The notes below the pieces were generated by a model, which was not told the DNA's origin, did not search any database, and worked only from the letters and a program-made list of their open reading frames with translations. Shown in pieces: positions 1-7,841 of a stretch of 64,000 nucleotides of DNA (positions within the stretch are counted from its first letter, which is position 1; each line of letters opens with the position of its first letter). The position numbers were made by a program, and so were the translations under genes. The stretch comes from Paenibacillus albus (GTDB lineage: Bacteria > Bacillota > Bacilli > Paenibacillales > Paenibacillaceae): assembly GCF_003952225.1 (NCBI RefSeq), contig NZ_CP034437.1, positions 6,000,001 through 6,064,000 of the forward strand. Direction: 5' to 3'.

Positions 1-928
1 CTCGCAGCGAAGCCAGCTCCGGAACCGGTGTCATCGCAATGCGGCCGCTTGGCTTCAGCTCGACAACTCGAGGCAGCGCCAATGCTCCGTTCCAATCTAG
101 CTCCACAGGGAAGTTGTCTCCCCTGCACTCCGGCATCCAGCCGAGCAGAATACGGCGGCCCGCTTCGTCAACGAAGCCCGTCGATGCATAATAGCCGTCC
201 CATCCGCCTGTATCGACGGTTCCACGTCCTTCTACTTCAATCAGCCCCTCGGAGCTCCAAGGACCGGTCACATATTGACCTGGCGCGCTTGGGGAATAGA
301 ACAGAACCGCTTTATCTCCGAATCGGAAGATATGCGGGCATTCAAATATCCCTTCTTCGCCTTTATAGTAAATACGCTCAAAGCGCCACTCTTCCAAATT
401 GTCGGAATGATAGATCAGCGCAACGCCTTTATCCTCATGAATGCCGCCGGTGAGCATTTTCCAACCGTCCTGCTCTTTCCAGACGTATGGATCGCGCCAC
501 TCCGTTATTTTCAAGTCGCCGTGAAGCTCATTGGTGAGCACAGGGTTGATGTCGGGCTTCGTCCACGAGAGCAAGTCGTCGCTAGTTTGCTTAACGGTCC
601 ACTGCTCCGCGCCGCTCGTCGCATTCCGCTCTCCTTCGCCAATGCTCGTATAGAACAAGCGTACATCTTCGCCATCAACAACGGCGCAGCCCGAATAGCA
701 GTGATGCTCTCCGAGATCGCGGGAAGGCGCCAGCGCTATCGGCAGATGCTCCCAGTTCACCAGATCAAGACTCTTCGCGTGCCCCCAATGAATCTGGCCC
801 CACTCCGGCACATCAGGATTATGCTGGTAGAACAGATGATACTCGCCGTTGAGCTGAAAAGGGCCGTTCGGGTCGTTCATCCAATTGCGAGTCGGTGTAA
901 AATGATACTTCGGTTTGTAACGATCCAT
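1..928 (-). CDS. Glycoside hydrolase family 32 protein (invertase/levanase type), C-terminus cut by window edge
   Basis: The first 309 codons of a GH32 enzyme, which hydrolyses beta-fructosidic bonds in sucrose, sucrose-6-phosphate or fructans. The N-terminus carries the family signature WMNDPNG (Asp is the catalytic nucleophile), followed by an RDP motif (transition-state stabiliser) and an ECP motif whose Glu is the acid/base; all three are intact. There is no signal peptide, which favours a cytoplasmic enzyme acting on imported sugar. The start is ATG at 928 with a weak purine-rich site upstream. It lies 76 bases downstream of the GH43 gene on the same strand, so the two are probably co-transcribed. 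The C-terminal beta-sandwich and the stop lie outside the window. Substrate is not resolved. Confidence 0.9.
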   Translation of the reverse strand, partial: MDRYKPKYHFTPTRNWMNDPNGPFQLNGEYHLFYQHNPDVPEWGQIHWGHAKSLDLVNWEHLPIALAPSRDLGEHHCYSGCAVVDGEDVRLFYTSIGEGERNATSGAEQWTVKQTSDDLLSWTKPDINPVLTNELHGDLKITEWRDPYVWKEQDGWKMLTGGIHEDKGVALIYHSDNLEEWRFERIYYKGEEGIFECPHIFRFGDKAVLFYSPSAPGQYVTGPWSSEGLIEVEGRGTVDTGGWDGYYASTGFVDEAGRRILLGWMPECRGDNFPVELDWNGALALPRVVELKPSGRIAMTPVPELASLR

Positions 929-1004
929 AGTTATCTCTCCTATATTCACTTTAGTAGTAGTAGATTTCGCTTCCAAAACAATGCGTTCGCCTAAACCTAT
1001 TCTC

Positions 1005-1964
1005 TCATTCACCAGATGGTACAGGAACATCGGTGTCCGTCGATACCGGCTTGCCGAAGTCAGGCTCCCCTTGTTCCGTCCAGCCAAACCTCTGTATCCG
1101 TGGCTGGCGATTAGCCGCGCCTCCCTCAGACGTCGGAATCGCGTGATACACGATCCAGTCCTCCGTGCGGTCCGGCGACAACGTAAAGCTGTTGTGCCCC
1201 GGTGCGAACACGCCATTTTCCACACATTTCACGAATACAGGATGATCGCTCTTCACCCATGATGACGGATCGAGCAGATCGCTGTCAGCAGCTGCCGTCA
1301 GCATCCCTAGGCTGTAATCATCGGACCAAGTCGTGCTCGCTGAATAGATCATGAACACCTTCCCGTTACGAATAAGGAAGCATGGTCCTTCGTTAATTGC
1401 CATTCCGCCTTGCTTTTCCCAGTCATATTCCGGTTTCGTAAGCAGCACTTCAGGACCTGCAACCGTCCATGGATTAACCATCGCCACCGCATAGATGGCG
1501 GAGCCGTAATCCGGGAAGTGGCCATAGCCGGCATACATGAAATACAGCTTGCCGTCATGCTGGAGCACCGTTCCATCAAGGCCAGGCAGCGCCGTAGGGA
1601 TCGGACCTTTCTCCGTCCACTCCCCCTGAGTCGGATCGTCGTTGTCATTCTCGAGCACGTAAATTTTGCGGCCGGCATCACCGCTTCCGTCACTTGCCGT
1701 GAAGTAGATGTACCACTTCTCCCCGATAAAATGAATTTCCGGCGCCCATAGCTCGCAGCACCCCGGCCCTTCCTGCGGCGGCAGCCACACTGTCTTCTTC
1801 GGCGCTTTGGCAGCCCCTGTCATGACCTTGGAGCGGTGCAAATCCAACCGGTTGCCGCATGTCACCATGTAGTAGTAGCAGCCGTCGGTATGAAGGTACA
1901 TCCACGGATCTGCTCCTTTTTCCATGATTGGATTACGAAATGTTTGGTTCGTAGTAAGTGTCAA
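1005..1964 (-). CDS. Glycoside hydrolase family 43 protein (arabinofuranosidase/xylosidase-like)
   Basis: A 319-residue five-bladed propeller type glycosidase. The N-terminal ADPW motif holds the general-base Asp, and a later EGP motif holds the acid Glu, as in GH43. No signal peptide is visible, so it is probably cytoplasmic and acts on imported arabino- or xylo-oligosaccharides. The start is assigned to TTG at 1964 because a perfect AGGAGG (1973-1978) lies 8 bases upstream; an in-frame GTG at 1988 lies upstream of that site and is unlikely. It begins 27 bases after the stop of the lipoprotein gene and precedes the GH32 gene, suggesting a shared transcript. The exact substrate cannot be read from sequence. 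Confidence 0.85.
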   Translation of the reverse strand: MTLTTNQTFRNPIMEKGADPWMYLHTDGCYYYMVTCGNRLDLHRSKVMTGAAKAPKKTVWLPPQEGPGCCELWAPEIHFIGEKWYIYFTASDGSGDAGRKIYVLENDNDDPTQGEWTEKGPIPTALPGLDGTVLQHDGKLYFMYAGYGHFPDYGSAIYAVAMVNPWTVAGPEVLLTKPEYDWEKQGGMAINEGPCFLIRNGKVFMIYSASTTWSDDYSLGMLTAAADSDLLDPSSWVKSDHPVFVKCVENGVFAPGHNSFTLSPDRTEDWIVYHAIPTSEGGAANRQPRIQRFGWTEQGEPDFGKPVSTDTDVPVPSGE

Positions 1965-1991
1965 TCTATGCTCCTCCTGACGATTCACGGT

Positions 1992-2867
1992 CTATTTCAC
2001 CTCGATGACGAACGGTGCAACGATTACTTTCCCCTTGTACTGGAATTGACCCCATAACTTATAAATGCCTGCCTTCGGGAATTCCGCATGGAACATGACG
2101 TTTGAGCCAGAGCTCATATCGCTCGCGGCATGGACGTGGAGATACTGCTTCGCCTTCTCGTCGAGTATGACGCAGTGCCCCGCCGTACCGAGATAGGGCT
2201 CAAGCTGAATGAACTTGCCTGTGGCGGCGTCCTTCAACGTGAAGTTCAACATCGCCATGTCTCCGCCGCGTACCTCCGCAATATCAGGCATTGCAGATAA
2301 GGTAATTTGCAGCCCATCAACGGTTTGCGTAAACTGCTTATCCGGCACAAGCTTCTTCGCCGCAGCCTTCTTCCCATCTACCGTTACCCACTGTTTATAT
2401 ACAGTTAGGCCGGCATTATCAGGCATAAATTCCGAGACGAGCAGAAATTGCCCCCCATGTGGAAAATTAACCTTCGCGTGGAACCACCCGTTTGCAACGT
2501 AATCGGGATGAATATGCTCAAAGGTCGACAGGTCGCTGCTGACGACAATCAGATGCATCAGCTTCGTCATGTCTTCTTTGAAATGTTGAACCGGCTTCCC
2601 GGAAGGGTCCAGCACCTGCAGCTGGATGGAAGCTTCCTCATTACTCTGCAGTTCCTTTGTGCTCGTCGTATCGATCACGGCGCGATAGCCGTTATCCGAT
2701 ACATTCGCCATCTGATCCTGCTGCAAGTAATGAATGAGCCCCTTGGAAGGGGGATTAATCTGGACATTTCGCATCGGCTCGCCTGCGCAGCTGCTTAGAA
2801 CAAGAACGATGAGTATCATAGTCAGCGCCGTAGACAGTCGTTTCCTTCTTTTCCACATCATCATCAT
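1992..2867 (-). CDS. Secreted lipoprotein with YtkA/FixH-like domains
   Basis: A 291-residue lipoprotein: basic N-terminus, hydrophobic stretch and lipobox LSSC, giving a lipidated Cys near residue 27. Two beta-rich modules follow. The first carries a His-rich segment (HLIVVS, then FEHIHPDY) like that of YtkA/FixH-type and other proteins sometimes linked with metal handling; the second again contains H and M residues (LHVHAASDMSSG). It starts at the first of four ATG/Met codons behind AAAGGA. It lies 5 bases downstream of the polytopic membrane protein gene, so the two very probably form one transcriptional unit and work together at the membrane. A metal (copper) role is inference from His/Met content only. 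Confidence 0.65.
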   Translation of the reverse strand: MMMMWKRRKRLSTALTMILIVLVLSSCAGEPMRNVQINPPSKGLIHYLQQDQMANVSDNGYRAVIDTTSTKELQSNEEASIQLQVLDPSGKPVQHFKEDMTKLMHLIVVSSDLSTFEHIHPDYVANGWFHAKVNFPHGGQFLLVSEFMPDNAGLTVYKQWVTVDGKKAAAKKLVPDKQFTQTVDGLQITLSAMPDIAEVRGGDMAMLNFTLKDAATGKFIQLEPYLGTAGHCVILDEKAKQYLHVHAASDMSSGSNVMFHAEFPKAGIYKLWGQFQYKGKVIVAPFVIEVK

Positions 2868-2872
2868 GTCTA

Positions 2873-3946
2873 TTATCCTTTAGCAGACGGACGCGGTGCG
2901 GCCAGCAGCTGCACGCCAAGCGACAGCAGCGTTGCTTCCACGATAGCGCCAGCCCATAGCTCGGTCTCCCAACCGATGCCGTCCGTCGCATGCATCCATG
3001 CAAAATAGAAGCTCCACAGCGCAATCGGCAGCAAAGCGCCGACGATTCTTCTCGCCCACTCTCGCTCCTGCCGGTCCGCCTTCAACACCCGGTAACCAAT
3101 ATCGCCGACTAAACCTGCTCCGAACGCGATAATAATCGACTGATAGTTCTCGAACCCGTCCAGTACGTTCATCAACACCGTAATCATCGTGAAATGCGCA
3201 GTAAGAACGCCAATAGGCAGCGCCCAGCGCTTCATGAACAGAAAGACAGGCACCATATATACAATCGTATTGACGAGGATAAAACAGACTCCCCGCACCT
3301 CGTTGTCTTCGACGATCATTCCCGATCCGAATGTGCTCAAATACCAATCTACAGTAGAGGCTGACGGCAAATTATAGCGGAACATCCACGCATACATAAG
3401 GAAGAAGCCAACCGCGCCTGTCGTGATGACAAGCGACACAAATGCAGGCGCGAACTCGCCCCAGCCGGGCTTTTCCATCTTCGCATTATGCCATGCTGCC
3501 CGATAAGGGCTAGACACAATGAGAACGCCGCCGATCAGCAGCATTAGATGAGACGGACTTAGCAAGGCTGCGAGATTCTTCTCTATGCCGAACACAATAT
3601 GCCAGTACATATCGAATAAACCGCCCAGCAAGAAAATACCGACGCCGACCAAGCCTAGCCCATATCCAACAGGCACGGCCTTTACCCAGGAAGCTCCCGT
3701 CGCTCTTTTCGAGCGATACAGCAGCCAAGCCATCCAGAGCGCTGAGGCCATGAAGCCGGAATACAGAATGGCATGCCAAGGCGTGAAGAACGTCTCTACA
3801 ACCCCATGATTGTGAGCAAACCCGTCTACGAAAATACCGCCGATGAGCCACATCCCAAACAGGATGGTCAAATAATCCTTACCCGTCGTCACTCTGATTG
3901 TCCGCGCGGCGGTTGATACGGCTAACGGCGAAGCAGAAGCATTCAT
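2873..3946 (-). CDS. Polytopic membrane protein of unknown function, His/Met-rich
   Basis: A 357-residue integral membrane protein with about ten predicted hydrophobic segments and no soluble domain that I recognise. Histidines sit in or beside membrane segments (for example FAHNHG, FFTPWH, MYWH and LLSPSH), as seen in some proteins that bind haem or copper, but no known family signature is evident. The start is ATG at 3946, 7 bases behind GGAGG; a TTG one codon earlier is too close to the site. It is followed after 5 bases by the YtkA/FixH-like lipoprotein. A cre-like site lies about 30 bases upstream of the start. Function unknown. Confidence 0.6.
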   Translation of the reverse strand: MNASASPLAVSTAARTIRVTTGKDYLTILFGMWLIGGIFVDGFAHNHGVVETFFTPWHAILYSGFMASALWMAWLLYRSKRATGASWVKAVPVGYGLGLVGVGIFLLGGLFDMYWHIVFGIEKNLAALLSPSHLMLLIGGVLIVSSPYRAAWHNAKMEKPGWGEFAPAFVSLVITTGAVGFFLMYAWMFRYNLPSASTVDWYLSTFGSGMIVEDNEVRGVCFILVNTIVYMVPVFLFMKRWALPIGVLTAHFTMITVLMNVLDGFENYQSIIIAFGAGLVGDIGYRVLKADRQEREWARRIVGALLPIALWSFYFAWMHATDGIGWETELWAGAIVEATLLSLGVQLLAAPRPSAKG

Positions 3947-3977
3947 CAAAGTCCCTCCATTATGGTAGATCGTGAAA

Positions 3978-3991
3978 TGTTAGCGCTTTCC
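3978..3991 (-). promoter_or_regulatory. cre-like (CcpA) site
   Basis: Read on the minus strand the site is GGAAAGCGCTAACA, one base from the usual Firmicutes catabolite-response consensus TGNAANCGNTNNCA. It sits 32 bases before the start of the polytopic membrane protein gene, heading the unit that runs into the GH43 and GH32 genes. Catabolite control of that unit is inferred. Confidence 0.4.
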
Positions 3992-4037
3992 GTTCCATTG
4001 TACTATGCCGCTTCGCCTCTCAACTACTGCCTTACGC

Positions 4038-4068
4038 AAAAAAAACCGCGCGGTCGTTAACCGGCGGC
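4038..4068 (-). terminator. Rho-independent terminator after the GT39 gene
   Basis: A GC-rich hairpin overlapping the last codons and stop of the GT39 gene, followed on the minus strand by eight T residues (the A run at 4038-4045). Confidence 0.6.
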
Positions 4069-5328
4069 TTGTTCCCTCTGTTTCCAAACGCCGCTTCGCT
4101 CGAGCAAAGCGACGATTGTGACAGCACCAAATATCGTTAATAGACAGACGAGAGGATAACCATAGCGTCCGAAGGTAATAAATGGTAGATGTATGAACCA
4201 ATAATAGAGAAACGGCAGCAGAATCGGCAGCGCATATTTGTATCGGCGCTGAAGACCTAACATGACGATGCCGCTGAACCCGAGCAGTACATAAATCCAG
4301 TGCACCACATTGATTGCCGGCCTCGGCAAGCCTGGAACCGGCTTCGAGTAGAACGGATTTTCGAATAGCTGAATCGACTTGCCGACCGTAAACCAATACG
4401 CATAATCAACCGGCTTATGCGTGAAGCCGTACTTGATGATCCGCTGCGCAGCGAGCTTCTCAGAGCTGTCGCTGCCCGTAAACAGCTTCTCTTTATACTC
4501 TGGATATTGCTCGAAGAAACCTTTTGGCGGCATGGCACGTTCAATCAATGCACCTAGAAGCATCGGGTTGCCTGTTGATTTGGTAAATGGAATAAACTCA
4601 TGGAACGCCGAGTAATTCCGAACCCACCAAGGTGTCAGCATCAGCATGCTGCATACGCCGATGATTGCCGTGTACTTCACCATATCCTTGAAGCTATAAC
4701 GCTGCACAAGCCAGATAATCAAGTAGCAGATGGGCAAGAGCGCACATTGCGGCTTCACGTAACAGGTGATGCCGAGCATGACGCCAGCTATCGCATATGC
4801 GCCTACTGTCTTGCGTTTAACCGAGTGAATAATGCTGCAGATTAGCAACAAAAAGAGCAGTTTGAACGTCGATTCTGTTAGAATCGCACCCGAGGCGAAC
4901 AAGTTCGGCACGTAGATGGCATCGAGAATAACCGCGACAACCGCGACGCGCCTGCCTAGCAGCTCACGGGCGATGGCGAAGATCAGGAAGAGCGACACAG
5001 TCTGCATCAGACATTGCAGCAGCCGGAAGCACATGACGGCCGCATCGCGGTCCAGAAACGACATGAAGCCGCTTAGCACAACGGGAACAACAGGCATGAT
5101 ATAGTTGGTCGGATTCATACCGCTGTTATAAACAAGCGTATGATGCTCCAGAAGTACTTGCGCAGCGTAGACGTATTTGACATCATCGTTGTTGCGCAGC
5201 TCGTAGGAGCCGAGCAGGAAGTGGTCACCGAGCGACAGAACAACGGTCACATGAACGAGGAAAACGACGGCCATCATGATCCATACAAATTTTCGCATGC
5301 GAGATGACTCGTTAGTTAAGGAAAACAC
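4057..5328 (-). CDS. GT39/ArnT-like membrane glycosyltransferase
   Basis: A 423-residue membrane protein with about ten hydrophobic segments. The N-terminal external loop carries two acidic residues (RNNDDVKYVYAA), as in the GT-C fold, where the Asp pair serves catalysis. Enzymes of this kind (protein O-mannosyltransferase, ArnT) transfer a sugar from a polyprenyl-phosphate carrier to an acceptor on the outer face of the membrane. The gene starts at GTG 5328, behind GGGAG with 7-base spacing. It is divergent from the GT2, DUF2304 and EamA-like set across a 152-base gap, so the carrier-linked sugar is probably made by its neighbours. Acceptor and sugar are unknown. Confidence 0.75.
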   Translation of the reverse strand: MFSLTNESSRMRKFVWIMMAVVFLVHVTVVLSLGDHFLLGSYELRNNDDVKYVYAAQVLLEHHTLVYNSGMNPTNYIMPVVPVVLSGFMSFLDRDAAVMCFRLLQCLMQTVSLFLIFAIARELLGRRVAVVAVILDAIYVPNLFASGAILTESTFKLLFLLLICSIIHSVKRKTVGAYAIAGVMLGITCYVKPQCALLPICYLIIWLVQRYSFKDMVKYTAIIGVCSMLMLTPWWVRNYSAFHEFIPFTKSTGNPMLLGALIERAMPPKGFFEQYPEYKEKLFTGSDSSEKLAAQRIIKYGFTHKPVDYAYWFTVGKSIQLFENPFYSKPVPGLPRPAINVVHWIYVLLGFSGIVMLGLQRRYKYALPILLPFLYYWFIHLPFITFGRYGYPLVCLLTIFGAVTIVALLERSGVWKQREQAAG

Positions 5329-5480
5329 CGTAAAACTCCCTTTCCAATTTACTGGTATTTTATTAAAGCGACGATTTCTATTATACTATATAAGATTTGT
5401 TGAAAAGCAACCCCGAAGTATGAAGGCTAGCTTAGTACCGCTAGAGGGCCAGCTAGCTTGAAAGAAAGAAGGTACACGTT

Positions 5481-6194
5481 ATGAGTTCTCATTCTCAGCA
5501 CCGAAGCAGCGACATTCTAGTCATTATTCCGGCATACAACGAGGAGGATACGCTGGCGCGAACCGTTCATGAGTTGAAAAAGCATACGTCGTATGATTTC
5601 ATCGTCATCGACGACGGCTCTAAGGACCGTACGCCTGCTATTATTCGAGAAGAAGGCTTTCCCTCGCTTCGGCATGCCGTCAACCTTGGAATCGGCGGCT
5701 CCATGCAAAGCGGATACCGTTATGCCGACCAGAACGGCTATCAATATGCGATCCAGCTCGATGCCGACGGGCAGCACCGCCCTGCCGACATTGAGAAGCT
5801 CGTGGATGAAATTCAGTCGAGCGGCTATGACATGGTCATCGGTTCACGGTTCGTCGAGCACAGCAGCTATCGGGGCAGCGTCTCCCGCCGTGCAGGCATT
5901 CTGTACTTCTATTGGCTCATTCGCCTGCTGACAGGAGTCCGCGTCTATGATCCAACAAGCGGCTTCCGTATCGTCAGTCGCAGAGCAATTGAACTATTCT
6001 CGCGTACATATCCAACCGATTACCCGGAGGTTGAAGTGCTTGTCAGCCTCTCCAAGCGCGGGTTCAAACTCAAGGAGATCAGCGTCGAGATGCGGAATCG
6101 CCAAGGCGGCTCGTCCTCCATCAACTGGTCGAAGTCGATCTACTATATGATGAAGGTTACGATGTTCTCGGTCATTCGGAAGAGCTTCTCCTAA
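5481..6194 (+). CDS. Glycosyltransferase family 2 (DPM1-like polyprenyl-phosphate sugar synthase)
   Basis: A 237-residue GT2 enzyme. The N-terminus has VIIPAYNEEDTL, then the nucleotide-binding VIDDGSKD, NLGIGGSMQSG and the metal-binding LDADGQH; a later MVIGSRFV motif is typical of the dolichol-phosphate mannosyltransferase branch. No C-terminal membrane anchor is present, so it is a catalytic domain alone acting at the cytoplasmic face. It probably transfers a nucleotide-activated hexose to undecaprenyl phosphate. First gene of a three-gene plus-strand set with DUF2304 and a small EamA-like protein, divergent from a GT39 enzyme that could use the product. The ribosome binding site is AAGAAGG. 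Confidence 0.88.
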   Translation: MSSHSQHRSSDILVIIPAYNEEDTLARTVHELKKHTSYDFIVIDDGSKDRTPAIIREEGFPSLRHAVNLGIGGSMQSGYRYADQNGYQYAIQLDADGQHRPADIEKLVDEIQSSGYDMVIGSRFVEHSSYRGSVSRRAGILYFYWLIRLLTGVRVYDPTSGFRIVSRRAIELFSRTYPTDYPEVEVLVSLSKRGFKLKEISVEMRNRQGGSSSINWSKSIYYMMKVTMFSVIRKSFS

Positions 6195-6285
6195 GGGGAG
6201 AAACCTACCGCGAAGGAACGTAAAAAACGCAAAGAAAGAAAAAAGAAAGAAACGAAACGCATGGAAAGGATAAGGTTCTTAATCT

Positions 6286-6648
6286 ATGAATCAGCTTGTC
6301 GCCATCCTGATTACGCTCTTTTTCCTCGGCCTTACGGTCTCATTCACAGTGACGCATAAACTGAAGGATCGCTACGCCTTCCTATGGCTCGTCACTGCCA
6401 TCGCCGGCGTGCTCTCTGCTGCCTGCATCCCTCTGCTAAACAGGCTTGCACTATGGATGGGCATTGCGTACATGCCGACGTTTGTGTTCCTCGTTACGAT
6501 TATTTTCATCCTGGCGCTCTTAGTGAGGCAGACGATGAGCTTATCGAATCAATCGGAGAAGATGAAGAGGCTGACGCAGGAATTCGCCGTCATGGAGAAG
6601 AAGCTGCTCGAGCTGCAGCAATCTGTAGAAGGACGTGAATCTCTATGA
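6286..6648 (+). CDS. DUF2304 domain membrane protein
   Basis: A 120-residue protein with three hydrophobic segments (residues ~3-20, ~30-50, ~58-80) and a charged, probably coiled-coil C-terminus (SNQSEKMKRL onward). This is the DUF2304 layout, a family commonly encoded beside GT2 glycosyltransferases; it may anchor or assist the upstream GT2 enzyme, which lacks a membrane anchor. It overlaps the next gene by four bases (ATGA), indicating translational coupling. The 91-base stretch before it is A-rich and contains no other feature I recognise. The biochemical role of the family is not established. Confidence 0.75.
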   Translation: MNQLVAILITLFFLGLTVSFTVTHKLKDRYAFLWLVTAIAGVLSAACIPLLNRLALWMGIAYMPTFVFLVTIIFILALLVRQTMSLSNQSEKMKRLTQEFAVMEKKLLELQQSVEGRESL

Positions 6649-7016
6649 ACGCGTCTTCCTTCGTGCTCATTCTCGCGAACACACTCATGCTCGTAACCGG
6701 ACAGTTTCTGTGGAAATACGGGCTGATGCAGCGAGAGAAACCGTTCGAATCGATTCGGACCATTCTCGAGCTGATTTTCTCCCCGTACATCATCGGCGGC
6801 TTGTTTATCTACGGCTGCGCAACGGTACTCTGGTTGTTCATCGTCTCCCGTGTTGATCTCAGCCTTGCGTACCCGATTCAAAGTCTTGCCTACATCATCT
6901 CCATCTTCGGGGCGTACTACTTCTTCGGGGAGTCGCTGTCGGCTCTGAAGATCGTCGGCTGCCTGCTCATTCTTGCAGGGGTCGCATGTATCGGTTTGTC
7001 TGGCAAATATGCGTAA
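6645..7016 (+). CDS. Small EamA/SMR-like four-helix membrane protein (ArnE/ArnF-like)
   Basis: A 123-residue protein with four hydrophobic helices, like a single EamA repeat or the SMR fold. The YPIQSLAYIIS stretch in helix three resembles ArnE/ArnF-type flippase subunits. Such proteins move polyprenyl-phosphate sugars across the membrane. Here it lies directly behind the GT2 and DUF2304 genes (4-base overlap with the latter), and a GT39 enzyme is divergent, which would complete a synthesis-flip-transfer route. The flippase role is inferred from context; multidrug transport cannot be excluded. A strong terminator follows at 7025. Confidence 0.7.
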   Translation: MNASSFVLILANTLMLVTGQFLWKYGLMQREKPFESIRTILELIFSPYIIGGLFIYGCATVLWLFIVSRVDLSLAYPIQSLAYIISIFGAYYFFGESLSALKIVGCLLILAGVACIGLSGKYA

Positions 7017-7024
7017 AATGAAAA

Positions 7025-7050
7025 AAGCACGGCATTAAACTGCCGTGCTT
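7025..7050. terminator. Bidirectional Rho-independent terminator
   Basis: A 10-bp stem (AAGCACGGCA / TGCCGTGCTT) with a six-base loop, an A run on the left and a T run on the right. It separates the convergent EamA-like and DsbA-family genes and can serve both. Confidence 0.85.
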
Positions 7051-7068
7051 TTGCTATGACTGCTCTTA

Positions 7069-7791
7069 CTATTCAGCCTCTCCGATGCCGCATGCTTCGT
7101 CCGTGCACACTTGACCGTCCTTGCCCGACGATGAAGGATCGAGAATAATAAGCGGCTTCTCTTCCTCCCAGCCCTTGTTCAGCACGTCGAGGAACACATC
7201 GCTCTGCTGAGCGCCGGATACCGCATATTTGCGGTTAATGACGAAGAACGGCACGCCGTTCGCGCCAAGCTGGTTCGCTTCCGCGCACTCAGCAAGCACC
7301 TCTTGCTTGTACGCATCGCTGTTCAGCGCCGCTTCAAGCGCTTCCGGATCAAGCCCGGCCTCAGCCGCGATGCCCTTCAGCGTCTCCATCTTCGCAATAT
7401 GCTTCGAATCGGTGAAATACGCTTTGAACAGCAGCTCTGCCACTTCCGTACGTTTGCCATGCGCCGCCCCAAAATGAATAAGACGATGAGCATCGAACGA
7501 ATTCGCCGGAATGGCGTGCTCGAAGTTGTACTCGAGACCAAGCTCCGCTGCCTGCTGCACAAGACCCGCGTGCATCTGAATGGATTGCTCGCGGCTTACG
7601 CCGTATTTGTTCGCGACGAGGCCGTACACATCGTGATCCGGGTCCTTCGAAGCATTCGGGTCCAGCTGGAAGCTGCGGTAGATGACCTCAACCTCGTCTT
7701 GATGGGCAAACTGCGCAAGGCCCGCTTCAAAGCGGCGTTTGCCAATATAACAGAACGGACACATAATGTCCGACCAAATTTCTACTTTCAT
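7069..7791 (-). CDS. DsbA family oxidoreductase (FrnE/YwbO-like)
   Basis: A 240-residue thioredoxin-fold protein of the DsbA/2-hydroxychromene-2-carboxylate isomerase superfamily. The N-terminus has IWSDIMCPFCYIGKRRF, with the CPFC redox centre; a GVPFFVINRKYAVSGAQ segment near residue 190 holds the cis-Pro loop typical of FrnE proteins. There is no signal peptide, so it acts in the cytoplasm. The C-terminus adds a short tail with two more Cys (VCTDEACGIG). The ATG at 7791 (or GTG at 7794) is chosen: AAGGAG lies 12-15 bases upstream, and longer versions would run into the neighbouring phosphotransferase gene. Confidence 0.85.
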   Translation of the reverse strand: MKVEIWSDIMCPFCYIGKRRFEAGLAQFAHQDEVEVIYRSFQLDPNASKDPDHDVYGLVANKYGVSREQSIQMHAGLVQQAAELGLEYNFEHAIPANSFDAHRLIHFGAAHGKRTEVAELLFKAYFTDSKHIAKMETLKGIAAEAGLDPEALEAALNSDAYKQEVLAECAEANQLGANGVPFFVINRKYAVSGAQQSDVFLDVLNKGWEEEKPLIILDPSSSGKDGQVCTDEACGIGEAE

Positions 7792-7841
7792 CACGATAGT
7801 AACACACTCCTTCTCTCTTGTAGCTCCATTATAGACTTCGT

